Shown: positions 1 through 8,354 of the stretch, one piece after another
Numbering within the stretch: position 1 is the first letter of the stretch
How the letters are laid out: the number at the start of each line of letters is the position of its first letter
Assembly: GCA_965652975.1 (NCBI GenBank)
Contig: CBFGYO010000017.1
Coordinates: 1-39,781, forward strand
Origin: CADEDV01 sp036374495
GTDB lineage: Bacteria > Bacteroidota > Bacteroidia > Chitinophagales > Chitinophagaceae
Direction: 5' to 3'
Length of the DNA stretch: 39,781 bases
The notes under the pieces: model-generated
What the model was told of the DNA's origin: nothing
Databases searched by the model: none
Seen by the model: only the letters and a program-made list of their open reading frames with translations
Position numbers and translations under genes: made by a program

Positions 1-26
1 GGTGTTTCATAATATGATTTAAGTTT

Positions 27-143
27 AGATAAAAGATAAAAGTTTTTAGGTCGATCACTTTTTCTACCTGTTTTCAGATTCGGAATATTCCTAAAGACAT
101 CTGTAAGGAAGAAACTTTTATCTTTTATCTTTTAACTTTTATC
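27..143. repeat. AT-rich hairpin repeat, copy 1 (AGATAAAAG family)
   Basis: The left arm carries AGATAAAAGATAAAAG and the right arm carries its complement (CTTTTATCTTTTATC) plus an extra CTTTTAACTTTTATCT block. This copy has a longer and more divergent centre than the other four in the window. It lies directly beyond the stop codon of the minus-strand gene that ends at 149, so it may act as that gene's terminator or as an mRNA 3' stem. The 26 bases before it hold nothing recognisable. Confidence 0.75.
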
Positions 144-148
144 TATTC

Positions 149-664
149 CTAAAGTTGCTCCTCATTCAAACAATCAATCCCTCCTACCGCAGCAGTTTCA
201 AATTTTCGAAGTTTTCTATTGAAGCGCCAGGCTTTAATTGCAGGTGTTGCAGCGGCATTATCTGCTTTTGTGAGTGCGACAATTTCCATATCGCTCTTTT
301 TATCTTTCCTGCATAAAAGTGTTCTTACCTGTTGCGATGGATTCACATTTTTAATGATCAATACATCAAGGATGGTATACTTATCAGAGTTGGGTTGGGT
401 ATTTACACTATAAAATACCAACCAGGTCGTTCCTTTTTGAAATACGCCGACCGAAAACTGTTCCGGGTCCGATTCCTCAGAAGCCAGGGTTACTTCCCGG
501 TATTCGTAGCCTTGCAAACCAGGCAAATTTTTATCGTTATTATATGTTTTACCTATCAATGCGCGAGGTTTGGCTCCGGCAAACTCTCCCTGTGCCAGCA
601 ATTGCTGTGCAAACACACAAGAAATCATTACCAGCAACGCGAGCTTACGATTAAGTTTGGACAT
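149..664 (-). CDS. exported hypothetical protein, 171 aa
   Basis: I do not recognise the family. Residues 1-25 form a clear signal peptide: a KLNRK basic start, a hydrophobic core and a likely cut after QQLLA. The mature part is a small mixed alpha/beta protein with no transmembrane segment and two Cys (near residues 118 and 164), consistent with a periplasmic or secreted location. It lies 41 bp downstream of a lipoprotein gene on the same strand and the two may be co-transcribed. A hairpin repeat follows its TAG stop directly. The coding call is solid from the signal peptide and context; function is unknown. Confidence 0.7.
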   Translation of the reverse strand: MSKLNRKLALLVMISCVFAQQLLAQGEFAGAKPRALIGKTYNNDKNLPGLQGYEYREVTLASEESDPEQFSVGVFQKGTTWLVFYSVNTQPNSDKYTILDVLIIKNVNPSQQVRTLLCRKDKKSDMEIVALTKADNAAATPAIKAWRFNRKLRKFETAAVGGIDCLNEEQL

Positions 665-705
665 AAATAGAATTTAGATAATGCTTGAATAGTTTTCACC
701 AGCAC

Positions 706-1485
706 CTATTTCTTAATAGATACTACGTCGGACCGGTTTTGCAATTTATCATTGCTAAACATTTCTACACGCACGATGCTAACGCTCGGATCGAAATACA
801 TTGCTACCCTTTGCTTAGGCATTGAACTTTTCATCGACTGCAACATCTTTTTTGTTTTTTCGTCCATTCCGGGAAAGTCAACGTCAGCGTCGATATTGGC
901 AGTGATCTTATAACAATTGAATGTTCCTGCCGGGGTGGTGATAGTTTCACGGCCTGTTACTTTTCTGTCCTTAACTGTTACCTTGGTTTTCATTTGCTGA
1001 CCCTGTGCGTCCATGGAAAATGCGTACGTTGCATCGGGCAGGGTTTGACCTTCTGTGAGATCGATCGGAAAAACGATTGCATCACCCTGCATTGTTGCAC
1101 CTTTTGATTCCATATTAGCAAAAAGGCTGCTGAGATCGACATAAAGATTTTTCCCATCACACCTGTATTTACCCGTAAATACATTGCTGGTATCTGTACC
1201 CGAAGTTTTCATCTGCACTTCGGAATTGAGTGAAGAACCATCATTAGTTACCTTCAACACATTGGAAGTTTGTCTTGATGTTTCTTTACCATTTTCATCG
1301 TAGCTGGCATTTTCTACAACTGCCCCTTCCCGGAAAACATACAGACTTGCACACTTACCCTCAGCACTGCCCGAAGCTTTTGTATCGCTGGAGGTAGTAG
1401 TATCCTTCGTTACAGTTTCGCTGCTTTTTTCATTATTGCAAGCTGCCATTATACATACAAGAAATGCGAGACAAATCGTTTTCAT
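706..1485 (-). CDS. lipoprotein of the TapB / DUF3108-like type
   Basis: The first 16 residues are a lipoprotein signal with lipobox ending at Cys16 (CIMAAC), followed by a low-complexity Ser/Thr/Lys linker (about residues 17-43). The C-terminal part (about 130-259) has the pattern of DUF3108-like domains: a TPAGTFNCYKI segment followed by strands ending in YFDPSVSIVRVE, typical of Bacteroidota proteins labelled TapB family. Expected location is the periplasmic side of a membrane. No enzymatic motif is visible. Family assignment rests on remembered sequence character, not on an alignment. Confidence 0.7.
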   Translation of the reverse strand: MKTICLAFLVCIMAACNNEKSSETVTKDTTTSSDTKASGSAEGKCASLYVFREGAVVENASYDENGKETSRQTSNVLKVTNDGSSLNSEVQMKTSGTDTSNVFTGKYRCDGKNLYVDLSSLFANMESKGATMQGDAIVFPIDLTEGQTLPDATYAFSMDAQGQQMKTKVTVKDRKVTGRETITTPAGTFNCYKITANIDADVDFPGMDEKTKKMLQSMKSSMPKQRVAMYFDPSVSIVRVEMFSNDKLQNRSDVVSIKK

Positions 1486-1607
1486 TATTTTATGGTTTTT
1501 AATTTTACAAAGGTTAAGTTCACTGCTGTATCGCTCTACACAAAATACGCATTAGATCGGTCGTCACCAAGATTAGGAAAAGACGGGGAAGAGAGTGAGT
1601 GCAAGTT

Positions 1608-1645
1608 TTGTCTCGCTCCCGCTCTGTTTCTCGCTCTCGCTCTTT
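1608..1645. repeat. GC-rich CTCGCTC/CTGTTTC repeat, upstream copy
   Basis: A run of CTCGCTC, CGCTCTGTTTCTCGCTC and TCGCTC units. Nearly the same string recurs in the right arm of the hairpin at 2073-2146, so the intervening thiol-disulfide oxidoreductase gene is bracketed by related repeats. It lies just upstream of the gene's -7 element. Confidence 0.55.
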
Positions 1646-1655
1646 GTCCAAGTCG

Positions 1656-1663
1656 TAACTTTG
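1656..1663 (+). promoter_or_regulatory. -7 promoter element TAACTTTG
   Basis: Exact match to the Bacteroidota -7 consensus TAnnTTTG, only 4 nt before the GTG start at 1668. With transcription normally starting a few bases after this element, the mRNA would be leaderless or nearly so. No convincing -33 TTG at the usual spacing. Confidence 0.55.
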
Positions 1664-1667
1664 ACTT

Positions 1668-2072
1668 GTGAATACACAGCATCCTGTCCTTTACTTTGAC
1701 GGCGTATGTAATCTCTGCAATCGTAGTGTGCAGTACATTATCAAAAAGGATAAGAAGAAATTATTTCGTTTTGCATCTCTCCAGGGAAAATCGGGCCAGG
1801 CAATGTTGGCAAAAAATGGAATCAGGCAGGATGACTTCAATTCTTTTATTTTAGTCGAAGGGGAGAAAATTTTTACACGCTCCACTGCAGCATTGCGAGT
1901 GTTTCGATTGCTCGGTGGGTCATGGAAGATATTATATGTGCTCATTATTGTGCCCCGCTTTCTTCGCGACCCGGTTTATAACTGGATTGCACGCAACAGG
2001 TATAAATGGTACGGAAAACGAGATGAATGCATGGTACCGACAGCTGAACTGCGTGATCGGTTCCTGGAATGA
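1668..2072 (+). CDS. DCC-family thiol-disulfide oxidoreductase (DUF393)
   Basis: A 134-aa protein whose N-terminus reads YFDGVCNLCNR, the signature of the DCC family (D-x-x-C-x-x-C, with Cys14 and Cys17 as the putative redox pair). The FASLQGKSGQ segment and the C-terminal RNRYKWYGK region also fit. Family members are thioredoxin-fold-like proteins of uncertain substrate, roughly 110-140 aa long, so this one is complete. The start is GTG (1668), chosen because the DGVCNLC motif begins within 10 residues and a -7 element lies just before it. It stands alone between two repeats and has a hairpin terminator touching its stop codon. Confidence 0.88.
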   Translation: MNTQHPVLYFDGVCNLCNRSVQYIIKKDKKKLFRFASLQGKSGQAMLAKNGIRQDDFNSFILVEGEKIFTRSTAALRVFRLLGGSWKILYVLIIVPRFLRDPVYNWIARNRYKWYGKRDECMVPTAELRDRFLE

Positions 2073-2146
2073 AGAGTGAGAAACAGAGCGAGAGCGACCC
2101 CCATAGCTATCGGGGCGCTCTCGCTCTGTTTCCCGCTCTTTTTTTA
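2073..2146 (+). terminator. long GC-rich hairpin terminator
   Basis: Begins immediately after the TGA at 2070-2072. The left arm (GAGAAACAGAGCGAGAGCG) pairs with the right arm (CGCTCTCGCTCTGTTTC); the loop region adds a CCCC/GGGG inner stem around ATAGCTAT. A run of seven or more T follows on the plus strand, so it fits an intrinsic terminator for the oxidoreductase gene. The arm sequence repeats at 1608-1645. Confidence 0.8.
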
Positions 2147-2162
2147 TTCAGCTCTTGCTTTA

Positions 2163-3533
2163 TTATTTTACGAATTGGACCTTGCTGAGAATATTATGTG
2201 CGATCTTTTTCCCCTGCTTTGTTCCTTCTTCGCATGCAAACCGGGTATGAATACCGCCATACACCCTTGACATACCAATGGCAACTGACAATTCACTAAA
2301 TGAAGAGTAAGATTGCGGAGGCATTCCCAAATAATCATATGTATGATTGGTAAACTGGTAATTCTCTCCGAATAAACCTGTCATCATAACTTCGAAAGCA
2401 CCTGCACCTGTAGAGTGCCCGGATGGATAATCAGGATGCCCGGGAGTATTGAATTGAGCATTCCATCCTGAATGGCCGAGCACATTCCTGATATAGCTTA
2501 TTGGTCGTTCAATATTGGCTGTGTACTTCACCTTCCAGCATCCCACCAGTGCATCGCTTACGGCAATACCGGTTTGCACAAAAGCCAGTGCGGATTTGTC
2601 CAATTTAGTGTCTTCTTTTTGCAAAACCTGTCCAAGTATGGCAATATAATGTGCCCCACCCGGGTACCCCGGTGCATCACGATAATAGGCTGCCTGTGCA
2701 ATTTGTGCGGCTGTAAGATTTTGCGAAAGTGTATAAACTTCCTGTTGTGCTTTATAATAATCCGAAGAAGGATTAGTAGAGTAAGTAAAGAAAGCAGGTG
2801 GTGCACTGCCCTCCAAACTTCCTGGAACAATCGTACGATTGTTACCCCAATAAGGCCCGGCAGCCCCTGGGAAATTAGGAGGAGTAGGTACCCAAAGGCC
2901 AGCCGGGGCATTGGGCTGTAAACCTGGTGGCGTGTAAACGGGGTTACTGGCATTGAATCCATCTGTTTGTGCCCAATTAAATACTGCCTGGGCCACTGCT
3001 TTTCCAAAATTTACTGAACGTGAAAAAACTGCTGGATTCGTCTCCTGTTGAAATGCTGCATTCAATGCATTCTCAAGAGAGTCGATAGAAGCTTTATTAG
3101 CTGCAGATGTAGTTGAAAAAAAATTCCTGTTCATATATGCCAGTGCAGCATTCGCGCTCGTTGGCCAATGGTATGCGAATCCCGGTTCTGTAGTTGGCAT
3201 TGAAGGCATGGATAATTGCCCACTAAGCGACTGGTAGGCCGGCATACCCGGAACTACTGCTTCATATAGAGCGAGCCCTATATAGCCATAAAACCTTGCA
3301 TGCATCATCGGTGGTGCAATGCTGGTAGTTCTAATAAGGCGCAATTGCATATCAATCCATTTCAGGACAGGCTCCGATGAAAAAACTTTAGTTTGTTGCA
3401 GGTGTCCGTTGAATTCGTTACTCCTGCCAGCTTTCTGAAACATGGTGTTGGGTACTGTTGCATCTTTTTCCTTTTGACAGGAAACGATAAAAAGCAGTAA
3501 ACCGGCAATAATAAATAGCATTCTCTTTTTCAT
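2163..3533 (-). CDS. vanadium-dependent haloperoxidase / PAP2-family lipoprotein
   Basis: A 456-aa protein with a lipoprotein signal (LLLFIVSC, Cys19). The C-terminal third carries the full acid-phosphatase/haloperoxidase set: K336 to RP (R343), the PSGHS motif with S371-G372-H373, and SRVYGGIH with R423 and H429. The K-to-R spacing of 7 and R-to-H spacing of 6 match vanadium chloroperoxidase. The N-terminal helical part (about 40-300) is like bacterial vanadium haloperoxidase homologues rather than short PAP2 phosphatases. It could oxidise halides or act as a phosphatase; sequence alone does not decide. It is convergent with the DCC gene. Expected location: periplasmic membrane face. Confidence 0.85.
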   Translation of the reverse strand: MKKRMLFIIAGLLLFIVSCQKEKDATVPNTMFQKAGRSNEFNGHLQQTKVFSSEPVLKWIDMQLRLIRTTSIAPPMMHARFYGYIGLALYEAVVPGMPAYQSLSGQLSMPSMPTTEPGFAYHWPTSANAALAYMNRNFFSTTSAANKASIDSLENALNAAFQQETNPAVFSRSVNFGKAVAQAVFNWAQTDGFNASNPVYTPPGLQPNAPAGLWVPTPPNFPGAAGPYWGNNRTIVPGSLEGSAPPAFFTYSTNPSSDYYKAQQEVYTLSQNLTAAQIAQAAYYRDAPGYPGGAHYIAILGQVLQKEDTKLDKSALAFVQTGIAVSDALVGCWKVKYTANIERPISYIRNVLGHSGWNAQFNTPGHPDYPSGHSTGAGAFEVMMTGLFGENYQFTNHTYDYLGMPPQSYSSFSELSVAIGMSRVYGGIHTRFACEEGTKQGKKIAHNILSKVQFVK

Positions 3534-3716
3534 AAACTTATTTTTAGATGTGAAAAGACAAAACCGCTACTTCACCAGGACATGCTGGTGTAAGGAACCT
3601 TACGTTCAATAAATTTTTCAGAATACGGGACAAGAAAAGTTTGACACAGTGAATTCTTTTATAAAAATCACGTGAAGAAGAAGGAAAATCAATACCTCAA
3701 TGGGGGATTTTTGTTT
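3534..3716. other. gene-free spacer upstream of haloperoxidase gene
   Basis: Together with the repeat that follows, this gives about 280 bp without a gene between the haloperoxidase start and the response regulator stop. It should hold the haloperoxidase promoter, but no TAnnTTTG match is visible close to the ATG. I see nothing else in it. Confidence 0.4.
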
Positions 3717-3812
3717 GAGATAATAGATAAAAATTAAAAGATAAAAGTGGTATTAAGGCCGAGACTCCGACATTTCATCACTTTTATCTTTTAGTTTTTA
3801 TCCTTTATCTGA
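3717..3812. repeat. AT-rich hairpin repeat, copy 2 (AGATAAAAG family)
   Basis: Left arm AGATAAAAATTAAAAGATAAAAG (written in parts: AGATAAAAATT, AAAAGATAAAAG) pairs with right arm CTTTTATCTTTTAG plus TTTTTATC. The centre reads AAGGCCGAGACTCCGAC, related to the centres of copies 3-5. It starts a few bases beyond the TGA of the response regulator gene on the minus strand, so it may terminate the kinase-regulator operon. Confidence 0.8.
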
Positions 3813-3814
3813 TC

Positions 3815-4465
3815 TCAGGTGAGTCTTTGCTGAATAGCCTTAGTAACTGCTTCGCTACGGCTGGCAACATGGAGTTTTTTGTAAATATGCTTTACATGCG
3901 AACGTACAGTTTCATAACTGATAAATACCTTTTGGGCGATTACAGGATAGCTGTCGCCTTTTATCATTAATTGAAGTATCTCGTTTTCCCGTTGGCTTAG
4001 GTGGTAATCAGTATTGCCAGGAGAAACCAGGATAACATTTTTGTTGGAAAAGAAGCCTAGCATTTTCTTAGCAACACCCGCGCTAATAGGTGCGCCGCCA
4101 TGGTATACATCACTGATGGCTTCAAGGTATTTGTGAGGGGGGTCAGTCTTTAAAATATAGCCGGAAGCACCTGCACAAAGTGCTGAAAATATTCTTTCAT
4201 TGTCATTGAAGACTGTTTGTATAAGAATTTTAATTTGGGGAAATGATTCACAGATAAGTTTGGTTACATCTATCCCATTAAGCCCAGGCATCTCTATATC
4301 CATAAGCACCACGTCGGGTTCACTACGTTTAATATCTTCTTTCCAACGATTGCCGTCAGTAAAAGTACCACAACAGGCATAGCCGGGTGTACCATCAAGT
4401 ATCGCCTGGAGTGCATCCCTTAAAAGCTTATTATCCTCGAATATAGCTACCCGAATGTCTTTCAT
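3815..4465 (-). CDS. NarL/LuxR-type response regulator
   Basis: A 216-aa two-domain regulator. The receiver domain (about 3-125) has the acidic pair E10-D11, phosphoacceptor D56 in DVVLMDIEMPG, and the conserved KT after SGYILKTDPP. The C-terminal LuxR-type helix-turn-helix (about 150-212) has the typical LSQRENEILQLMIKGDSYPVIAQ and SYETVRSHVKHIYKKL segments (named here in part). It lies 45 bp downstream of a HisKA_3 sensor kinase gene on the same strand and is almost surely its partner. Targets cannot be told from the sequence. Confidence 0.95.
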   Translation of the reverse strand: MKDIRVAIFEDNKLLRDALQAILDGTPGYACCGTFTDGNRWKEDIKRSEPDVVLMDIEMPGLNGIDVTKLICESFPQIKILIQTVFNDNERIFSALCAGASGYILKTDPPHKYLEAISDVYHGGAPISAGVAKKMLGFFSNKNVILVSPGNTDYHLSQRENEILQLMIKGDSYPVIAQKVFISYETVRSHVKHIYKKLHVASRSEAVTKAIQQRLT

Positions 4466-4510
4466 GTATTAATAAAGTTCTACGATAGCGGCAACATAAA
4501 CAATACCCCA

Positions 4511-6760
4511 TCAGGTGAATTTTAGTGTCAGGGAAATACGGGTACCCTGCTGGGGCATAGATCTTAAAATATATTCTCCTCCTATCTCCCGTGCACGCAG
4601 TTTCATATTTGCAAGACCATTTCCTTTTTTTACATGCATACTGTCAAATCCTTTTCCGTTATCGCTGATCGAAATTTCTATTCTCCTGTTTTCATTTTCA
4701 TTGATGGTTAATTCAAGTATACTTGCATCGCTGTACTTCACGGCATTATTAATGGCCTCCTTGCAGAACAGATAAATATTCCGTCGGGTATCAACGGGCA
4801 GGTTGATGTTTGCCAGCCGGGGTGAAACGGAAATTTTTACATTCATATCCTTGATCATCGCCATTTGTTCTGCATATTGTTCCAGTCGTTCGATAAGGTT
4901 ATGCATGGAATCCTTTTCCGGGTTTACCAGCCAGACGATATCACCGAGTTTAGTCACCATCTCTCCCGCAGATTGCTGAATATTATTAAGTGATTTTTCT
5001 ACCTCCTGCGTTTTGGCGGCTTTTATTTGTTCCCGCGTTAAATGACTGTACATGGCAATGCCGCTTAACGTGGACCCCACTTCATCATGCAGTTCGCGGC
5101 TGATACGCAGGCGCTCACGGAGAACCTCCTGCTGGTTCTGTAATTTCTTTTTCCTGACATAACGGTACAGAACATACCCGGTAAGCGCAAGAAGTATGGC
5201 GATACTGGTATAGACTATCTTTTTCTGCTGACTTTGCTTGGATGTCAACAGCTTTTGAAAAGCAGCTTCCCCAGCCATTAGATTTAATTGTGCTACTGAC
5301 TTTTCATATTTCTGAACCTCATTTTCGAGCTGCAATGCCTTTTGAGACGCATCCAGTTTGTTGATTTCATTTTGTTGTGAAACAAGTTCCAGTTGTTGAG
5401 TTCTTTTATCGGCCTCCAGCTCCTGCTCTTTTAATTGCTGACTTCTCAATTGTAGTTCCAGTGAATTAGCCCTGGCGTCCTGCCTGAGGAGTTCAATCGC
5501 CTGTTCTTTTTTCTCCGTTTCATACCGGGTCGACACATCGATTATGGCCTTTTGTCTCTGTAAGGCCATTAATGAATCCTTGATAACGATATGCGCCCTG
5601 AAATAATAGAGGGCTGAATCGGCATTTCGTTTTTTCTCAAATGCACGTGACATCAACTCACAAGCGGCCATTTCAGTACTCGGGTTTTTTCCTTTTACTG
5701 CATACGCAATAACTTCCTGCATACGCGCAATAACACTATCAAAGTCACCGACCCCGAACTCCGCCAGAGCAAGTGTGTAGCCGGTATGCATAATATTCTC
5801 ATCAAAACTCTTCGAACCAAATCGCCTATTGTATGCATAACGCAAATGAACCATCGCCTGCTGGTAATTTTTTTGCCGTAGTTGATATAGGCCTTTTAGT
5901 TCCTCAAGGTTTGACTTGCCAATTTCATCCTTAAAAAGATTGTTGAGGATCTCTATCTCCTTAAAAAGGGAATCGATACGCCCAAGGTCTCCTTTATTTA
6001 TCAGGCATTGTGCAAATTCAACCTGGTAACCCCTGATAATTATTTTGGAGGCGCTTGGATTGTTCAATGCAAGTTCAAAATAGTGTGCTGCCTTGTCCAT
6101 GTCTTCCATTGACTGGTACAAGCTTCCGAGTGCACCGCTGGCATTAAATATTAATGCCTTGTTTTTTAACTTCTCCCCCAGGGCAAGTGCATTCGTTAAA
6201 TAAATTGCAGCGCTGTCGGTTACATCATGTGTTGTATAAAACCGGCCGGTTTCAAAATATGCACGTTGTACACCTGCACTGTCTCCTGCCTGTGTGTAGG
6301 ACTGTATTGCCTGCCAGTAACATTTTTTACTGTTAACGGGATCGAGATAGATGAACGACATGGCTCGCTGGAGATATGCCATGCCGAGTAACTGGTAGCT
6401 TTTATGTTTTGAAAAAATCTGTAGTGCATCAATTATTACTTCAGCGGCTTCTTTTCGCTTATTACGCAAGTTGAGTGCCCTGGCTCGTGCAAGTCCGAAT
6501 TTCCCGATACCAATTTCATAGTCACTTCCAATGCTGTGTTCCCTGGTTTTTTCTGCAAAGAATAAAGCTGAATCAATTTTTAACAGGTTTGCATACTGAA
6601 GAGAGATATCAAAACATATATCCGCTTGTGCCCTGGGAGCTGTAGCTCGCTCCAAAGCGCTTCTCATTTCCGAGATCGTATTTTGGGAATAAGATGTAAG
6701 GCATTGTAGTAAGAACAATGTCGCGAAAACTATCTCCTTATTAAATCCGGAGTGTCGCAT
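4511..6760 (-). CDS. TPR-containing sensor histidine kinase (HisKA_3)
   Basis: From the ATG at 6760 the protein is 749 aa: signal peptide (FATLFLLQCLTSYS), a TPR-rich helical periplasmic region (about 30-420), a coiled coil (about 420-510, rich in Q/E/L), one transmembrane segment (VYTSIAILLALTGYVLY), then the dimerisation/phosphotransfer domain with RELHDEVGSTL (His558) and an ATPase domain with NNAVKYS, DNGKGFD and GNGLANM boxes. This is the Bacteroidota TPR-HisKA_3 architecture. An upstream in-frame GTG (6817) would add 19 residues before the signal peptide and is less likely. It pairs with the response regulator 45 bp downstream. TPRs suggest sensing through protein contact in the periplasm (inference). 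Confidence 0.93.
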   Translation of the reverse strand: MRHSGFNKEIVFATLFLLQCLTSYSQNTISEMRSALERATAPRAQADICFDISLQYANLLKIDSALFFAEKTREHSIGSDYEIGIGKFGLARARALNLRNKRKEAAEVIIDALQIFSKHKSYQLLGMAYLQRAMSFIYLDPVNSKKCYWQAIQSYTQAGDSAGVQRAYFETGRFYTTHDVTDSAAIYLTNALALGEKLKNKALIFNASGALGSLYQSMEDMDKAAHYFELALNNPSASKIIIRGYQVEFAQCLINKGDLGRIDSLFKEIEILNNLFKDEIGKSNLEELKGLYQLRQKNYQQAMVHLRYAYNRRFGSKSFDENIMHTGYTLALAEFGVGDFDSVIARMQEVIAYAVKGKNPSTEMAACELMSRAFEKKRNADSALYYFRAHIVIKDSLMALQRQKAIIDVSTRYETEKKEQAIELLRQDARANSLELQLRSQQLKEQELEADKRTQQLELVSQQNEINKLDASQKALQLENEVQKYEKSVAQLNLMAGEAAFQKLLTSKQSQQKKIVYTSIAILLALTGYVLYRYVRKKKLQNQQEVLRERLRISRELHDEVGSTLSGIAMYSHLTREQIKAAKTQEVEKSLNNIQQSAGEMVTKLGDIVWLVNPEKDSMHNLIERLEQYAEQMAMIKDMNVKISVSPRLANINLPVDTRRNIYLFCKEAINNAVKYSDASILELTINENENRRIEISISDNGKGFDSMHVKKGNGLANMKLRAREIGGEYILRSMPQQGTRISLTLKFT

Positions 6761-6838
6761 ATTAAAGGGACTGTTAAATGCAATGTAAATATAATATGAA
6801 AGACTTATCTCTTTCACAATCCCCCGTTCGTAAAAATA

Positions 6839-7633
6839 CTAGCTAATAGCTATCTCCCCTTTCATATAGAACTTGCAGCTACCACCCATGATCACACGAT
6901 TGTTCCTGAGTTCGCAAACCAGGCTACCACCCCTTTGCGAAAGTTGTTTGGCAAGCATTTTCATCTTCCCCAATTTATTGCTCCAGAATGGAATAAGTTG
7001 TGAGTGGGCCGAACCTGTAACGGGGTCTTCATCAATCCCGATATAGGGCGCAAAAAAACGTGACACAAAATCCACGTCCTTACCGGGTGCCGTAATCATT
7101 ACATTGTCACGCATCGATTTCATCAATGTAAAATCAGGTTTACATTTTCTTACGGCATCTTCGTTCATAAGTTCCACTACATAATCCCTGTGTTTATATA
7201 CACCCGCAATTTCCGGGTTGCCGAGAGACTTCAATATTTCCGGGGGGTATACATCCACACGTTCAGGTACCCAACTTGGGAAATCAAGGAAGATCGTATC
7301 ATCTGAACGGCTTATAAACAACGGCCCGCTTTTAGAATTAAAAGTAATTGACGGCAACTCATAATTAAGATAATGATACAGCACGTGGGCTGATGCAAGC
7401 GTAGCATGTCCACAAAGGTCAATCTCCGAAGCGGGCGTAAACCAACGAATATCAAACTCACCTTTAGCTTTGGGCGACGGCACAAAAAAAGCGGTCTCTG
7501 CCAGGTTGTTTTCCATACCGATTTTTTGCATCAGGTCGTCACTTATCCATTCTGTCAAGGGCACAATGGCAGCCGGATTGCCAGTGAAGAGTTTCGTTGC
7601 AAAAGCATCAAGTTGATATATAGTTAATTTCAT
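6839..7633 (-). CDS. PhzF-family isomerase/epimerase
   Basis: A 264-aa protein with the PhzF fold signature: QLDAFATKLFTGNPAAIVPL at the N-terminus, NLAETAFF with the catalytic Glu (E46, equal to E45 of PhzF), the SEIDLCGHATLA motif, and DEDPVTGSAHSQ near the C-terminus that completes the pseudo-twofold active site. Full length for the family (about 260-300). Despite the name, most such proteins have no link to phenazines and none of the other phz genes is present; the substrate is unknown. Its ATG overlaps the stop of the upstream TRIC-family gene by 4 bp, so the two are co-translated. Confidence 0.92.
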   Translation of the reverse strand: MKLTIYQLDAFATKLFTGNPAAIVPLTEWISDDLMQKIGMENNLAETAFFVPSPKAKGEFDIRWFTPASEIDLCGHATLASAHVLYHYLNYELPSITFNSKSGPLFISRSDDTIFLDFPSWVPERVDVYPPEILKSLGNPEIAGVYKHRDYVVELMNEDAVRKCKPDFTLMKSMRDNVMITAPGKDVDFVSRFFAPYIGIDEDPVTGSAHSQLIPFWSNKLGKMKMLAKQLSQRGGSLVCELRNNRVIMGGSCKFYMKGEIAIS

Positions 7634-8256
7634 CTTTCTTTTTTATTAGAATAAAATTGAGGTAAAGAAATTTTGAACCGCACAGCTACAACGCGTATCA
7701 CAAAAATGACGATGATACAAATGGTTTTCGCCACTTCATCGTTAAACTGCAATTCAAGCAGGATGAAATAAAGAATGCCACCGGCAATGCAGGCCAGGGC
7801 ATAGATCTCTTTGCGAAATACCAATGGCACCTCATTGATCAATACATCACGGATAACCCCACCAAAGCACCCGGTTATCGTTCCCAGGGCAACACATACA
7901 CCAGGAGTAAATCCTTTTTCCAAAGCCAGCTCAATCCCTACTAATGCAAATAAGCCCAATCCCAATGCATCAAATATAAATAATGTGGTAGTTAAGTGTT
8001 TGAGTAACCGGCTGAACAACATTGTGATGATGGCTGCCCCCAGGATCACCAGCATTGCCGTTTCGTTGCGCAACCAGGCTACCGGTAAATTTCCAATCAT
8101 CAGGTCCCGTAGCGTACCGCCGCCAATAGCAGTTACAAATGAAAGTACCAATACACCAAAAGGATCGAGTCGCTTTTGCATAGCCAGGAATGCACCCGAC
8201 ACGGCAAAAGCAAATGTTCCAAGAATGTCGATGATGGAAAGGTAACTAGTGGGCAT
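7630..8256 (-). CDS. TRIC/UPF0126-family membrane protein (YicG-like)
   Basis: A 208-aa integral membrane protein with about seven hydrophobic segments and an internal repeat: AVSGAFLAMQKRLDPFG, then GGGTLRDLMIG in the first half and CFGGVIRDVLINEVP in the second. These paired GGxxRD motifs mark the trimeric intracellular cation channel family (bacterial TRIC, formerly UPF0126), which conducts monovalent cations. The start is supported by a -7 element (TATATTTG) 7 nt upstream. It overlaps the following phzF-like gene by 4 bp; a functional link between the two is not obvious. Confidence 0.9.
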   Translation of the reverse strand: MPTSYLSIIDILGTFAFAVSGAFLAMQKRLDPFGVLVLSFVTAIGGGTLRDLMIGNLPVAWLRNETAMLVILGAAIITMLFSRLLKHLTTTLFIFDALGLGLFALVGIELALEKGFTPGVCVALGTITGCFGGVIRDVLINEVPLVFRKEIYALACIAGGILYFILLELQFNDEVAKTICIIVIFVIRVVAVRFKISLPQFYSNKKER

Positions 8257-8263
8257 CAGTATG

Positions 8264-8271
8264 CAAATATA
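8264..8271 (-). promoter_or_regulatory. -7 promoter element TATATTTG
   Basis: Read on the minus strand this is TATATTTG, an exact TAnnTTTG match, 7 nt before the ATG at 8256. Implies a very short or absent 5' leader for the TRIC-phzF transcript. Confidence 0.55.
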
Positions 8272-8354
8272 AGCCGCTGGCTACGCGCTTTGAACTGCCA
8301 ACCAGGAAACGTGCAGGGGCCTTTGCCAGTGGCATCGGACCTCGTCGCTACCAT

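Noticed and set aside
2472..3007. Two 149-aa frames on opposite strands inside the haloperoxidase gene
   Set aside because: Both lie wholly within the intact 456-aa haloperoxidase frame and resemble no family.
6761..6817. Longer GTG start for the histidine kinase
   Set aside because: It would place 19 residues ahead of a clear signal peptide; the ATG at 6760 is better.
6839..7633. Phenazine biosynthesis
   Set aside because: Only a PhzF-like isomerase is present; no phzA-E or phzG, and PhzF homologues are widespread without phenazines.
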